From Evansella clarkii (GTDB lineage Bacteria; Bacillota; Bacilli; Bacillales; Salisediminibacteriaceae), in contig NZ_KV917376.1 in NCBI RefSeq assembly GCF_002019695.1, positions 3,314,040-3,378,039 on the forward strand: a stretch of 64,000 nucleotides of DNA. The letters are read 5' to 3'. Below the pieces are notes generated by a model, which was not told where the DNA came from, searched no databases, and was given only the letters and a program-made list of their open reading frames with translations. Made by a program: the position numbers and the translations under genes. Shown here piece by piece: positions 44,926-53,367 of this stretch (the first letter of the stretch is position 1; each line of letters begins with the position of its first letter).

Positions 44926-45669
44926 ATGAGACTTGAAGGAAAAGTTGCAGTAATTACCGGAGGAGCAAGCGGAATTGGAGAGTACACTGCGAGAGCAATG
45001 ATTGAGGAAGGGGCAAAGGTTGTTGTTTCCGATATGAACGATGATCTCGGGAACACTCTGGTGGAAGACCTCAATACAAATGGCCAGAATGCAGTATACG
45101 TCCATGCTGATGTAACGAGCGAAGCAGATGCTGAAAAAATGATCAACACAGCAGTAACTGAATTTGGAAAAATTGATATCCTCTTTAACAATGCCGGTAT
45201 TGGAGCACTTGGAGCTTCAGAAGATCTGCCTCTTGATGAGTGGAGAAAAGTGATTTCCGTAAATTTAGACGGTGTATTTTTAACTGCAAAGCATGCAATT
45301 AAGGCGATGCAGAAAAACGGTGGGGGAAATATCGTTAACAACGCTTCCATCTTAGGGCATGTTGGCCAGGCGCAGACAGCTGCTTATACTGCAGCTAAAG
45401 GCGGTGTAGTAAACATGACAAGGGCACTCGCTGTGGAATATGCACAGCAGAACATCCGGGTAAATGCAGTATGCCCTGGTTACATTGAGACACCTCTTTT
45501 AAGCCAGCTTGACGAAGATATGAAAAACCATTTAGTTTCACTCCATCCAATCGGCCGTCTCGGCAGACCTGAGGAAGTTGCTAAAGCAGTTGTTTTCCTG
45601 GCTTCCAATGACGCAAGCTTTGTCACTGGCGCTAACCTTCTTGTTGACGGAGGCTATACAGCACAGTAA
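44926..45669 (+). CDS. Short-chain dehydrogenase/reductase
   Basis: This 247-aa classical SDR has the cofactor motif TGGASGIGEYTARA, NNAGIG, the catalytic Ser in NNASILGHVGQ, Tyr-x3-Lys in AAYTAAKGG and the C-terminal VTGANLLVDGGYTAQ. Asp at the end of beta-2 (VVSDMND) favours NAD. It might be a 2,5-diketo-gluconate or 3-oxoacyl-type reductase; the substrate is not predictable. Confidence 0.88.
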   Translation: MRLEGKVAVITGGASGIGEYTARAMIEEGAKVVVSDMNDDLGNTLVEDLNTNGQNAVYVHADVTSEADAEKMINTAVTEFGKIDILFNNAGIGALGASEDLPLDEWRKVISVNLDGVFLTAKHAIKAMQKNGGGNIVNNASILGHVGQAQTAAYTAAKGGVVNMTRALAVEYAQQNIRVNAVCPGYIETPLLSQLDEDMKNHLVSLHPIGRLGRPEEVAKAVVFLASNDASFVTGANLLVDGGYTAQ

Positions 45670-45708
45670 TTTACACGGGTAAAATTATTTTAAGAAAGGG
45701 TGACTGAT

Positions 45709-45969
45709 ATGAAGGAAAAAACTATTATTATCCCTGAACCTGGGCTCCATCCTGAAGCGGTTTCAAATCTCGTTCAGCTGGCTGGTACTTATGTTTCGTC
45801 ACTCACTATATCTTATCATGGAAAAACAGTGGACCTGAAATCTATTCTCGGTGTGCTGTCTCTTGGAATTCCTGCTGGTACTGAAATCAAAATAATCGCA
45901 GATGGAGAAGACGAGACAGATGCCCTGGAAAATATCGCAGACTACTTTAACAAGCAAAAAAGCGCATAA
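45709..45969 (+). CDS. Divergent HPr-like protein
   Basis: This 86-aa protein has the HPr/Crh fold signature: GLHPEAVSNLVQLA at the N-terminus and VDLKSILGVLSLGIPAGTEIKI in the middle. The phospho-acceptor His (residue 14 here) and regulatory Ser (residue 45) are present. However, the Arg two residues after the His, important for phosphotransfer in PTS HPr, is replaced by Glu. It may therefore act like Crh, as a regulator phosphorylated by HPr kinase on Ser, rather than as a PTS carrier. ATG 45709 has AAAGGGTGA 5 bp upstream. It is 39 bp after the SDR gene. Confidence 0.8.
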   Translation: MKEKTIIIPEPGLHPEAVSNLVQLAGTYVSSLTISYHGKTVDLKSILGVLSLGIPAGTEIKIIADGEDETDALENIADYFNKQKSA

Positions 45970-46056
45970 AGAAAAACTTTGCAAGCCAAGCCTTCAAAGG
46001 CGAAGAAATGCCTTAGTTATACTAAATCCTAAAAATTTTATATTTTCATATAGAGT

Positions 46057-46087
46057 AAAAAAAGGCGGGAACCCCCGCCTTTTTTCT
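46057..46087. terminator. Bidirectional terminator
   Basis: AAAAAAAGGCGGG and CCCGCCTTTTTT arms around GAAC separate the convergent HPr-like and monooxygenase genes. Confidence 0.9.
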
Positions 46088-46091
46088 GGCC

Positions 46092-47087
46092 TTACCGGAA
46101 AGCTTCCGCTGTGATCTCAAAGGACCTTAGACGTGCCTGATGGTCGAAAATCTGAGCGGTTACCATCATTTCATCCACTCTTGTTTCATCGAGAAACTTC
46201 TGCAGCTTTTCTTTTACTGTTTCTGGCGAGCCGATAATTGTGGAGCCAAGCTGCTGTTTTAAGGCTGCTTTTTCATACGGTGTCCAGATCTCGTCCATAT
46301 CGTCAACTGGCGGCTGGAGTTTGCCAGGTTTATTGCGGATGAGATTAATAAACTGCATTTGCAGGGAGGTGGCAAGCCGTTCTGCTTCCTCTTCTGTATC
46401 AGCGGCAATCACATTAACAGCGACCATGGAATATGGCTTATCAAGTGTATCGGACGGCTGGAAATGACTGTCGTACAGTCTTAGTGCCGGAATTGTATTA
46501 TCCGGAGAGAAGTGGCTTGCAAATGCGAACGGCAGCCCTTTTTGTGCTGCGAGCTGAGCGCTGAAGCCGCTTGAACCGAGGAGCCAGATTGGGATATCCA
46601 GTCCTTCTCCCGGGACAGCGCGGACCTGGCTTACCTCACCGGCAAAATATGCTTCCAGTTCCTCCAGCTTCTGCGGGAATTCCTGCCCGTCTGTTCTGCT
46701 GCTTCTTCTTAATGCCTGGGCTGTGAGCTGGTCAGTACCAGGTGCACGTCCAAGGCCAAGGTCGATCCGTCCGGGATAGAGGGATTCCAATGTCCCGAAT
46801 TGTTCCGCAATCACAAGTGAGGAGTGGTTCGGAAGCATAATACCTCCGGAGCCTACTTTGATTTTCTTTGTAGCACCGGCGACGTGCCCGATTAAAACAG
46901 AAGTTGCAGAACTGGCGATACCTGGCATGTTATGATGCTCTGCCAGCCAGAATCTGTGGTAACCTAATTGTTCTGTATGCTGTGCAAGCTCCACTGTATT
47001 TTTGAAGGACTCCTGGACAGTACCGCCTTCCACAACAGGTGCAAGGTCAAGCACTGAAAACTTTATATCGTTTAGCTGTTTACTCAT
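46092..47087 (-). CDS. LLM-class flavin-dependent oxidoreductase
   Basis: This 331-aa bacterial-luciferase-like protein is of the MsnO8/YceB type: [64 protein letters not shown] and [16 protein letters not shown]. It should use reduced flavin. The start at 47087 (MSKQLND) aligns with its family; longer in-frame starts lie in AT-rich upstream DNA. A paralogue is encoded at 59778. Confidence 0.88.
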   Translation of the reverse strand: MSKQLNDIKFSVLDLAPVVEGGTVQESFKNTVELAQHTEQLGYHRFWLAEHHNMPGIASSATSVLIGHVAGATKKIKVGSGGIMLPNHSSLVIAEQFGTLESLYPGRIDLGLGRAPGTDQLTAQALRRSSRTDGQEFPQKLEELEAYFAGEVSQVRAVPGEGLDIPIWLLGSSGFSAQLAAQKGLPFAFASHFSPDNTIPALRLYDSHFQPSDTLDKPYSMVAVNVIAADTEEEAERLATSLQMQFINLIRNKPGKLQPPVDDMDEIWTPYEKAALKQQLGSTIIGSPETVKEKLQKFLDETRVDEMMVTAQIFDHQARLRSFEITAEAFR

Positions 47088-47297
47088 ATTTTTCAACTGC
47101 CTTTTTATAAAATAATTTGTTTGCCCGAAGCGAATCACGCAAATTTAAATAGCTTACTTTTTTATAATAACAAGTTTATTTCGGGTGACAAAATATATTG
47201 CCTGTGAGATTTCATCTGGTCCATTTCCTTGCAATAGTTTTTCCACTTCGTTAACATATATTGCAACGAAAACAGGAAGCTGGGAAGGGTGTCTGCA

Positions 47298-47888
47298 ATG
47301 GAAAACAAGTTGCCGCCAGGGCAGTTTGAAACAGAAAGCTGGCCGATTCTACATCAGGGAGATGTATATCAGTTTGACGAAGAAACATGGCGATTTAAAT
47401 TATTCGGCGAGGTGGAAGAAGAGAAAGTCCTGACATATCAGGAGATTATGGATCTTCCTAAAACTGTTTCAACCGTAGATATGCACTGTGTGACTACATG
47501 GTCAAAATTCGCTACGAGTTTTGAAGGAGTACGGCTTATGGACCTGGTCGATCTCGTGAAGTTAAAAGAAGACGTTAAGTATGTGATGGTATATGGCTAC
47601 TATAACGGAGATCCATTTGGCTACTCCGCTAATATGCCTCTGGAGGAACTGCTCGGTGATGATGCTTTGTTCGTCTACCGCTGGAAAGACCGTAAGAATG
47701 AATGGCAGGATATCACTCCTAAGCATGGATACCCACTAAGATTAATTCCGCCGGCATCTTTCTATTTATGGAAAGGGTCAAAGTGGGCTACCGGCATTAA
47801 GTTCATGAAAGGAGATGTCCCTGGATTCTGGGAAGAGCTCGGATATTCCATGAGCGCGAATCCGTATAAGGAAGAACGCTACAGGTAA
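47298..47888 (+). CDS. yuiH: Sulfite-oxidase-like molybdopterin oxidoreductase (YuiH type)
   Basis: This 196-aa single-domain enzyme holds the molybdopterin domain of the sulfite oxidase family. Cys64 in DMHCVTTWSKF is the molybdenum ligand, and YSANMPLEELLGDDAL, PKHGYPLRLIPP and WATGIKFMK are conserved. It lacks heme, a dimerisation domain and a Tat signal, matching the cytosolic YuiH. ATG 47298 is preferred because GGGAAGGGTG lies 7 bp upstream. The natural substrate is unknown. Confidence 0.88.
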   Translation: MENKLPPGQFETESWPILHQGDVYQFDEETWRFKLFGEVEEEKVLTYQEIMDLPKTVSTVDMHCVTTWSKFATSFEGVRLMDLVDLVKLKEDVKYVMVYGYYNGDPFGYSANMPLEELLGDDALFVYRWKDRKNEWQDITPKHGYPLRLIPPASFYLWKGSKWATGIKFMKGDVPGFWEELGYSMSANPYKEERYR

Positions 47889-47931
47889 TAAAAGTTAGGT
47901 TGGGAGCTCGAGCTCTGATAAAAGTGAAGCA

Positions 47932-47986
47932 AAAAACGAGGCTGTCCTGCAAGGTTGTTTGATTGACCCTGTTTTGGACAGCCTCT
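47932..47986 (-). terminator. Terminator of uvsE
   Basis: GAGGCTGTCC and GGACAGCCTC are a perfect 10-bp inverted repeat with a 28-base loop; read on the minus strand it is followed by GTTTTTTG. Confidence 0.65.
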
Positions 47987-47993
47987 CTTACAC

Positions 47994-48884
47994 TTACTTT
48001 TCCTTTTCTTTTTCAAGAAAATCAATTATCCGTAATACTGCCTTTTCCTTCAGCTTAGCTTCCAGCATAATATCTGCTTCTCTTCCGTCCAGCACTTCGA
48101 GAAGCTCCTTAAAATCTTCTTCAAATACATATTCATGGTGGCTTCTATCTTCTGGATGTGTTTTACCCGAGCTGATATGCATTTTAGGGATACCGGTTTT
48201 TTCCCAGGAAGCGAAAACCTTATCAAGCATGGGAGCTAACGAAGTGCCAATATTACAGCATCGGTAGTGATGAATGTCAAAACATATCGGGACACCTGTT
48301 TCTTCAGAGATGTCCAGCACATCATTAAGATTGTATGTTTTATCATCGTTTTCCAGCCTGAGCTTGTTTTTTATACTTTCAGGAAGAAGTTTATAATTCT
48401 TAATAAAACGTATTTTTGCCGACTCCATGTCCCCGTATTTTCCTCCGCCGTGAATAATCATATCTGTGCCGCCAGTGAGGTTAAGTAACTTATCATGATA
48501 CTCCAGATCGAGAAAAGAACGTTCAAGCACCTGTTCGTGGGGGGTGCTGAGTACCGTATACTGCCCTGGGTGCATGGATAAGCGGATGTCATGTTCTTCC
48601 TTGAACTGTTTAATAGTGTCCGTCAGCTGAAGGATATCTTTGTCTTCCCACCAGTCCCAGTCCATTTCCTGGTGGCTGCCAAGGGGCACGATCTCCGTGC
48701 TCATCCGGTAAAAACGGATGTTATGCTGAACATTCCATTCCAGGGCTGCGAGGACATTCTTCAGATTATTTATCGTAAGCTCCTTGATATGCTGGGCACC
48801 TTTTGAATGGTAAGTGGCCAGGCGGCATGTCTTAAACTTTGTAGGTAAAGTAGTATTAATACAGGCATAACCTAATCGCATCAT
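47994..48884 (-). CDS. uvsE: UV damage endonuclease UvsE
   Basis: This 296-aa TIM-barrel enzyme nicks DNA 5' of UV photoproducts. Family marks are RLGYACINTTLP, RFYRMSTEIVPLGSH, LSMHPGQYTVLSTP, IIHGGGKYGDME, RLENDDKTYN and CFDIHHYRCC, containing the His, Glu and Asp metal ligands. It is usual in Bacillus, where it backs up excision repair. It stands alone on the minus strand. Confidence 0.93.
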   Translation of the reverse strand: MMRLGYACINTTLPTKFKTCRLATYHSKGAQHIKELTINNLKNVLAALEWNVQHNIRFYRMSTEIVPLGSHQEMDWDWWEDKDILQLTDTIKQFKEEHDIRLSMHPGQYTVLSTPHEQVLERSFLDLEYHDKLLNLTGGTDMIIHGGGKYGDMESAKIRFIKNYKLLPESIKNKLRLENDDKTYNLNDVLDISEETGVPICFDIHHYRCCNIGTSLAPMLDKVFASWEKTGIPKMHISSGKTHPEDRSHHEYVFEEDFKELLEVLDGREADIMLEAKLKEKAVLRIIDFLEKEKEK

Positions 48885-49091
48885 TTATCTCCTTAAAATT
48901 AGTAATACAACCTCATATACCCGAATTATTCCCTAATTAGCAGTCCTTATAGGAAACAAATAGTTTATTCAGTATCGATGCAGACATTTTTTGTAAATAA
49001 TGTGGTTATTTTCTTTATTTTTATCAAGCTGGTTCGTTAGGATATAGCTTTTAAATTGAATTTTTAAGTAACTTCTATTAATCTTTTAACC

Positions 49092-49119
49092 ACTTAATAT
49101 ATATTTTGGTATATTAAGT
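49092..49119. promoter_or_regulatory. Candidate operator upstream of the FMN reductase gene
   Basis: ACTTAATATA and TATATTAAGT are a perfect 10-bp inverted repeat with an 8-base spacer, ending 52 bp before the reductase start. Its position and size suit a dimeric repressor of the MarR or HxlR kind. The rest of the gap 48885-49170 shows nothing else. Confidence 0.5.
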
Positions 49120-49170
49120 AATTTTTATACTGGCATAATGGAATTCACTTGTTAGAAAGGAGCATGGCAA

Positions 49171-49722
49171 ATGAAGATAGCGGCACTTGTTGGTAGTGTA
49201 AGAAGGGATTCCTTCAACCAGAGAATTGCTGATTATATGGCAGAGAGGTATGCAGCTTCCATGCAAATTGAAACTTTGGATTTAAAAAGCCTTCCTTATT
49301 TTGACCAGGACGAAGAAGAGAATCCTCCCGAAACAGTTAAGGGGTTTAAGCGAAAAATATCCGAAGCAGACGGAGTACTAATTGTTACACCTGAATATAA
49401 CCACTCCGTGCCTGGGGTATTGAAAAACGCGCTGGACTGGGTTTCAAGAGTGGATAAAGTTATGACAGGAAAACCGGTTTTTATTGTTGGTGCTAGTCCC
49501 GGGATGCTTGGTACAGTAAGATGCCAGATTCATCTGCGGCAAATCCTTGCTTCTCCTGGAGTAAAGGCAAATGTGCTGACAGGAAACGAAGTTTTTATAG
49601 GGGCAGTACACGAAAAAATCGATGAAAACGGCAGACTGACAGACGAAGATACTATCCAATACTTAGACAAAGTAGTGGAGAATTATCTGAGTTTTTCCGA
49701 AAAACACGAAGAACAGGAATAA
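49171..49722 (+). CDS. NAD(P)H-dependent FMN reductase
   Basis: This 183-aa flavodoxin-fold enzyme has the FMN phosphate loop GSVRRDSFNQRIA, VIVTPEYNHSVPGVLKNALDWVSR as in chromate and azo reductases, and GASPGMLGTVRCQIHLRQ. It probably reduces quinones, azo compounds or chromate with NAD(P)H. GAAAGGAGCATGG precedes ATG 49171. It is 13 bp upstream of the amidohydrolase gene, so both are likely induced together. Confidence 0.88.
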   Translation: MKIAALVGSVRRDSFNQRIADYMAERYAASMQIETLDLKSLPYFDQDEEENPPETVKGFKRKISEADGVLIVTPEYNHSVPGVLKNALDWVSRVDKVMTGKPVFIVGASPGMLGTVRCQIHLRQILASPGVKANVLTGNEVFIGAVHEKIDENGRLTDEDTIQYLDKVVENYLSFSEKHEEQE

Positions 49723-49735
49723 TGGAGGGGTTACA

Positions 49736-51100
49736 ATGGAAAGGAAACTTTTTAAGGGCGGGATTGTCCTTACGCTGGATAAAACAATCGGTGATTTTAA
49801 AAAGGCGGATGTTCTTGTAGAAGGAAGTAAGATAGTTGAAGTGAAGCCGGAAATTGAGGCTTCTGATTGTGAAGTAATTGACGCCGCGGATATGATCGTA
49901 ATGCCAGGTCTCGTTGACACTCACCGACACACCTGGGAATCAGTCATTAGAAATGTTGGAGCAGACTGGTCGCTGCAAAAATATCTCGGCAGTATTTATT
50001 ACGGAAATATAGGATCTAAGCGTACGCCTCAGGATGACTACGCGGGAAATCTCCTCGGTGCTCTGGAAGCTCTTGACTCCGGAGTCACTACAATTTACGA
50101 CTGGTCGATGATTATTTCCCGTGATCATACAGAAGAAATGATCCGGGGGCTGCGGGAATCCGGTATCAGAGCTGTATTCGGTCACGGGTCTCCTGGAGAG
50201 GGGGAATACTGGAACAGGGAAAGTACCACCTTTGACGGGGATGATGTGAGGTATATCAAGGAAAAGCATTTTTCCTCTAAAGACCAGCTGCTCACCATGG
50301 GACTTGCCATCAGGGGACCAGAGTTCTGTTCCTGGGATACTTCCGTGGAAGAAATTAAGCTGGCTCGTGAATTAGATGCTGTCTGCAGTATGCATCTTGG
50401 CTTTGGAACATGGGGGAGCCAGGACCGTTCCATCGAGAAATTACATAATGCCGGTCTCCTTGGGGACGATCTGAATTTTGTCCATGCGAATGCAGTCAGC
50501 CCGGAAGAAATGAAAATGATCTCGGCAAATGGCGGTTCTGTTTCTGTAACGCCTGAAGTAGAAATGATGATGGGCCATGGTTACCCGGCGACAGGACTGT
50601 GTCTGGAAAACGGCGTTCGACCTGTGTTAGGAGTGGATGTAGTGACTTCCACAGGGGGAGATATGTTTGCCCAGATGAAGTTCGCGCTTCAGGCAGAAAG
50701 AGCGAGAGTGAATCAGCAGATCCTTGATAACGGGGAAATGCCTGGTCCGCCGCTGCATCTTTCTGCAAGGGATATCCTTGAATTCTCAACAATTGACGGT
50801 GCAAAGGCGCTGAAGCTTGATGATAAGGCGGGGAGTTTAACACCAGGAAAAGAGGCAGATATTATTATGATCCGGACAACAGATTTAAATCTTTTCCCTG
50901 TTAACGACCCTGTCGGAGCGGTTGTGCAGTGTACTCATTCGGGCAACGTGGATTCTGTTTTTGTCGCTGGAAAAGCAGTTAAGCGTGACGGAAAACTTGT
51001 GGATGTGGATCTCAAACGTGTACGGGAAATGGCTGTTGAGGCACGAGATTCGATTTTTGAAAAGTACGGAACACCCGAGGAAGCATGGTTCGTAAAATAA
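49736..51100 (+). CDS. Amidohydrolase-family metal-dependent hydrolase
   Basis: This 454-aa enzyme of the AtzF/TrzA/SsnA-like amidohydrolase group has the metal site GLVDTHRHTWESV (H-x-H), further ligands in VCSMHLGFG and LNFVHANAVS, and the Asp in PVLGVDVVTS. Such enzymes deaminate or dechlorinate ring amines or open cyclic amides. The substrate is unknown; the linked FMN reductase hints at xenobiotic or nucleobase-like metabolism. ATG 49736 follows GGAGGGGTT. Confidence 0.85.
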   Translation: MERKLFKGGIVLTLDKTIGDFKKADVLVEGSKIVEVKPEIEASDCEVIDAADMIVMPGLVDTHRHTWESVIRNVGADWSLQKYLGSIYYGNIGSKRTPQDDYAGNLLGALEALDSGVTTIYDWSMIISRDHTEEMIRGLRESGIRAVFGHGSPGEGEYWNRESTTFDGDDVRYIKEKHFSSKDQLLTMGLAIRGPEFCSWDTSVEEIKLARELDAVCSMHLGFGTWGSQDRSIEKLHNAGLLGDDLNFVHANAVSPEEMKMISANGGSVSVTPEVEMMMGHGYPATGLCLENGVRPVLGVDVVTSTGGDMFAQMKFALQAERARVNQQILDNGEMPGPPLHLSARDILEFSTIDGAKALKLDDKAGSLTPGKEADIIMIRTTDLNLFPVNDPVGAVVQCTHSGNVDSVFVAGKAVKRDGKLVDVDLKRVREMAVEARDSIFEKYGTPEEAWFVK

Positions 51101-51108
51101 GAGGTTTT

Positions 51109-51156
51109 AAGCAGCTGCTGTCTGAACGAAAACCAGGCAGAGCTGCTTTTTGGTTA
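51109..51156 (+). terminator. Terminator after the amidohydrolase
   Basis: AAGCAGCTGCTGTCTG pairs imperfectly with CAGGCAGAGCTGCTT and is followed by TTTTGG. The stem is long with one bulge. Confidence 0.7.
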
Positions 51157-51223
51157 AATAACCATTGAATGGATCGGCTGGTATATAATAATAGCGTACG
51201 AAATAATTCAAGCAGGAGTGTTC

Positions 51224-51661
51224 ATGGTGAAAAAAGAATTAGATCATACAGGAATCGCTGTAAGGAATATGGAAAGAAGTATTGAGTTCTACGAGAAGGT
51301 GCTTGGAGCTGTTCTGATTGACAGATATATTAGTGAAGCACCAGGTGTGGAAAGTGAAATCGCCGTGATGGAAGTTAATGGGGCGAGGACGGAACTTCTG
51401 GCGCCTGTGAATAATACCACTTCTCCAATTGCCCGGTTCATTAAGCAAAAAGGAAAGGGGGTTCACCATATTGCATACCGGGTGGATAATCTGGAAGAGG
51501 CTCTTGCGGAACTGGAGCAGCAAGGTATTCGGGTTATGCCTGAAACTTTGCGGACAAATAAGCATGGCAGAAGGCTCATTTACCTGAATCCCGCGGATAC
51601 GGAAGGGACGATAATTGAGTTTTGTGATTATCCAGGGAATAGGGAGGCACAGCCTGAATAA
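51224..51661 (+). CDS. VOC-family protein, methylmalonyl-CoA epimerase type
   Basis: This 145-aa protein has two VOC repeats: ELDHTGIAVRNMERSIEFYEKVLG, the metal Glu in ARTELLAP, then GVHHIAYRVDNLEEALAEL and a terminal Glu in TIIEFCDY. The His, Gln/Glu and length fit methylmalonyl-CoA epimerase. No mutase gene is adjacent, so glyoxalase-like or other epimerase roles remain possible. ATG 51224 has GCAGGAG 6 bp upstream. Confidence 0.8.
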   Translation: MVKKELDHTGIAVRNMERSIEFYEKVLGAVLIDRYISEAPGVESEIAVMEVNGARTELLAPVNNTTSPIARFIKQKGKGVHHIAYRVDNLEEALAELEQQGIRVMPETLRTNKHGRRLIYLNPADTEGTIIEFCDYPGNREAQPE

Positions 51662-51685
51662 TACATTTAGAAAGGTAATGGAAAA

Positions 51686-52291
51686 ATGACGGAAGCATTT
51701 ATTCACGGTTTTTTATTATCTGCAGGTTTAATTTTGCCGCTTGGAGTGCAAAACCTGTTCATTTTTAACCAGGGAGTAACACAGCCAAGTGTTTATAAAG
51801 CATTTCCAGCCGTGTTAACAGCGGCTGTTTGTGATACGTTTTTAATTTTGCTGGCGGTTCTTGGTACTGCTTTTCTCGTTGAACAGTTTGAATGGCTGCA
51901 TAATGTCATTTATATCGCAGGGATTGTTTTTCTTCTTTACATAGCATGGGCAATCTGGCGGGAGGAGCCTCAGGGAGATGGAGGAAACGGGCCGATCACA
52001 GCGAAAAAACAGATTGTATTTGCTCTGTCTGTTTCCCTGTTGAACCCCCATGCGTTTCTCGATACTTTCGGAGTCATCGGCACGAACTCCCTACTTTATG
52101 ACGGAGACGCTCTGTGGATGTTTACTTTAGCTGCGATTTTGGTTTCCTGGCTGTATTTCTTTCTTCTCGCGTTTGCCGGAGGCTTTATCAGGAGAATAGA
52201 CAAAGATTACAGATTTCGAAAACTGATTAATAAAATATCAGCGGCTACCATCTTTGGGATAGCCGTATATATGATTCTGCAGCTTATTTAA
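51686..52291 (+). CDS. LysE/ArgO-family amino acid exporter
   Basis: This 201-aa inner-membrane protein has six hydrophobic segments and the LysE pattern FLLSAGLILPLGVQNLFIFNQG at the start, CDTFLILLAVLGT, and SLLNPHAFLDTFGVIG in the middle. It exports basic or other amino acids. AGAAAGGTAATGG precedes ATG 51686. Confidence 0.9.
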   Translation: MTEAFIHGFLLSAGLILPLGVQNLFIFNQGVTQPSVYKAFPAVLTAAVCDTFLILLAVLGTAFLVEQFEWLHNVIYIAGIVFLLYIAWAIWREEPQGDGGNGPITAKKQIVFALSVSLLNPHAFLDTFGVIGTNSLLYDGDALWMFTLAAILVSWLYFFLLAFAGGFIRRIDKDYRFRKLINKISAATIFGIAVYMILQLI

Positions 52292-52298
52292 GTTAAAC

Positions 52299-52387
52299 GC
52301 AGCCGAGCATGGAGGCTGCCCGGAAGAAGGTGCCGGGCAAAAAAAGTTCACAAAACCGTGCGGGGCCAGACCCCGTAACTGGTCTGG
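52299..52387. repeat. Cluster of small palindromes
   Basis: Three short fold-backs lie in the gap before the sulfurtransferase gene: GCAGCC...GGCTGC, GCCCGG...CCGGGC followed by A7, and CGGGGCCAGACCCCG followed by ACTGGTCTGG. They are GC-rich compared with the surroundings and resemble small mobile palindromes rather than gene-specific sites. The A7 after the second makes it a possible minus-strand structure only. Confidence 0.45.
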
Positions 52388-52431
52388 AAATTGCATAAAA
52401 AATGCCTACTGAATATGGAGGAGGAATTGAG

Positions 52432-53271
52432 ATGAGCAATGTTACATCTTTAAGCTGGCTGAAGGAAAATTTAGGAGACCCTGATATTGTTATTGCTGAC
52501 TGCCGTTTTCAGCTTGGAGAGCCGAAGAAAGGATACAGTGAGTATAAAGAGGGTCATATTCCCGGAGCTGTTTATTTTGATCTGGAAAAAGAGCTTTCGG
52601 CTCCAATAAGCACACATGGAGGAAGACATCCTCTGCCAGAACCTGAACAAATGGCTGCATTATTCAGCCGGAAAGGGATAGATCATTCGAAACAGGTGAT
52701 CATTTATGACGACCAGGGCGGGGCCATGGCTTCCAGGCTCTGGTGGATGCTCAAATATACGGGCCATAACAAAGCAGCAATCCTGGAGGAAGGGTTCTCC
52801 GCCTGGAAGAAAAAAGATCATCCGGTTACAACGGAAATTCCGGAGGCTGAAATTACTCAGTACATCCCTGAACTTAACAGCGGGATGCTTGTTACTGCAG
52901 AGGATGTAAAGGAGTCCATCCAGAACAACGATGTCCTGATCATTGATTCCCGGGCGGAACAACGATACACAGGAGAAACAGAACCTATTGATCCTGTGGC
53001 AGGCCATATTCCTGGCGCTGTGAATGAAGACTGGCAGAACCGGATTGATAAAAACGGGAAGTGGAAACCTGCCAAAGAACAGGCGAAAGAACTTAGCAAA
53101 TATAATACTGATAATAAAAATGTAATTGTTTATTGCGGTTCAGGTGTCACTGCATGTGCTAACGTTCTGGCCATGGAGGAAACAGGAATAAAACCTAAGC
53201 TTTATGCCGGAAGCTGGAGCGACTGGATCACTTACAAAGATGCCCCAGTGGAAACTGGCCATAAGAGCTAA
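52432..53271 (+). CDS. Thiosulfate/3-mercaptopyruvate sulfurtransferase
   Basis: This 279-aa protein has two rhodanese domains. The N-terminal one is inactive in type (GHIPGAVYFDLEKEL, IIYDDQGGAMASRLWW) and the C-terminal one carries Cys235 in VYCGSGVTAC. That CGSGVT loop is typical of mercaptopyruvate sulfurtransferases. ATG 52432 is chosen for GGAGGAGGAATTGAG upstream; an earlier ATG would add ten residues. It moves sulfur to thiophilic acceptors such as cyanide or thiols. Confidence 0.9.
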   Translation: MSNVTSLSWLKENLGDPDIVIADCRFQLGEPKKGYSEYKEGHIPGAVYFDLEKELSAPISTHGGRHPLPEPEQMAALFSRKGIDHSKQVIIYDDQGGAMASRLWWMLKYTGHNKAAILEEGFSAWKKKDHPVTTEIPEAEITQYIPELNSGMLVTAEDVKESIQNNDVLIIDSRAEQRYTGETEPIDPVAGHIPGAVNEDWQNRIDKNGKWKPAKEQAKELSKYNTDNKNVIVYCGSGVTACANVLAMEETGIKPKLYAGSWSDWITYKDAPVETGHKS

Positions 53272-53367
53272 TAGAAAAGGCTGGATTTCGAAAAACTGAT
53301 TGGACAGGTATGGCTGCCAAGAGTATTTGCATTTATTCTGCTGATCGGAGTTGTCTGGCTGTACAGG

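Noticed and set aside
51239-51706. A 155-aa minus-strand frame
   Set aside because: It is antisense to the VOC-family gene, without start signals or recognisable domains.
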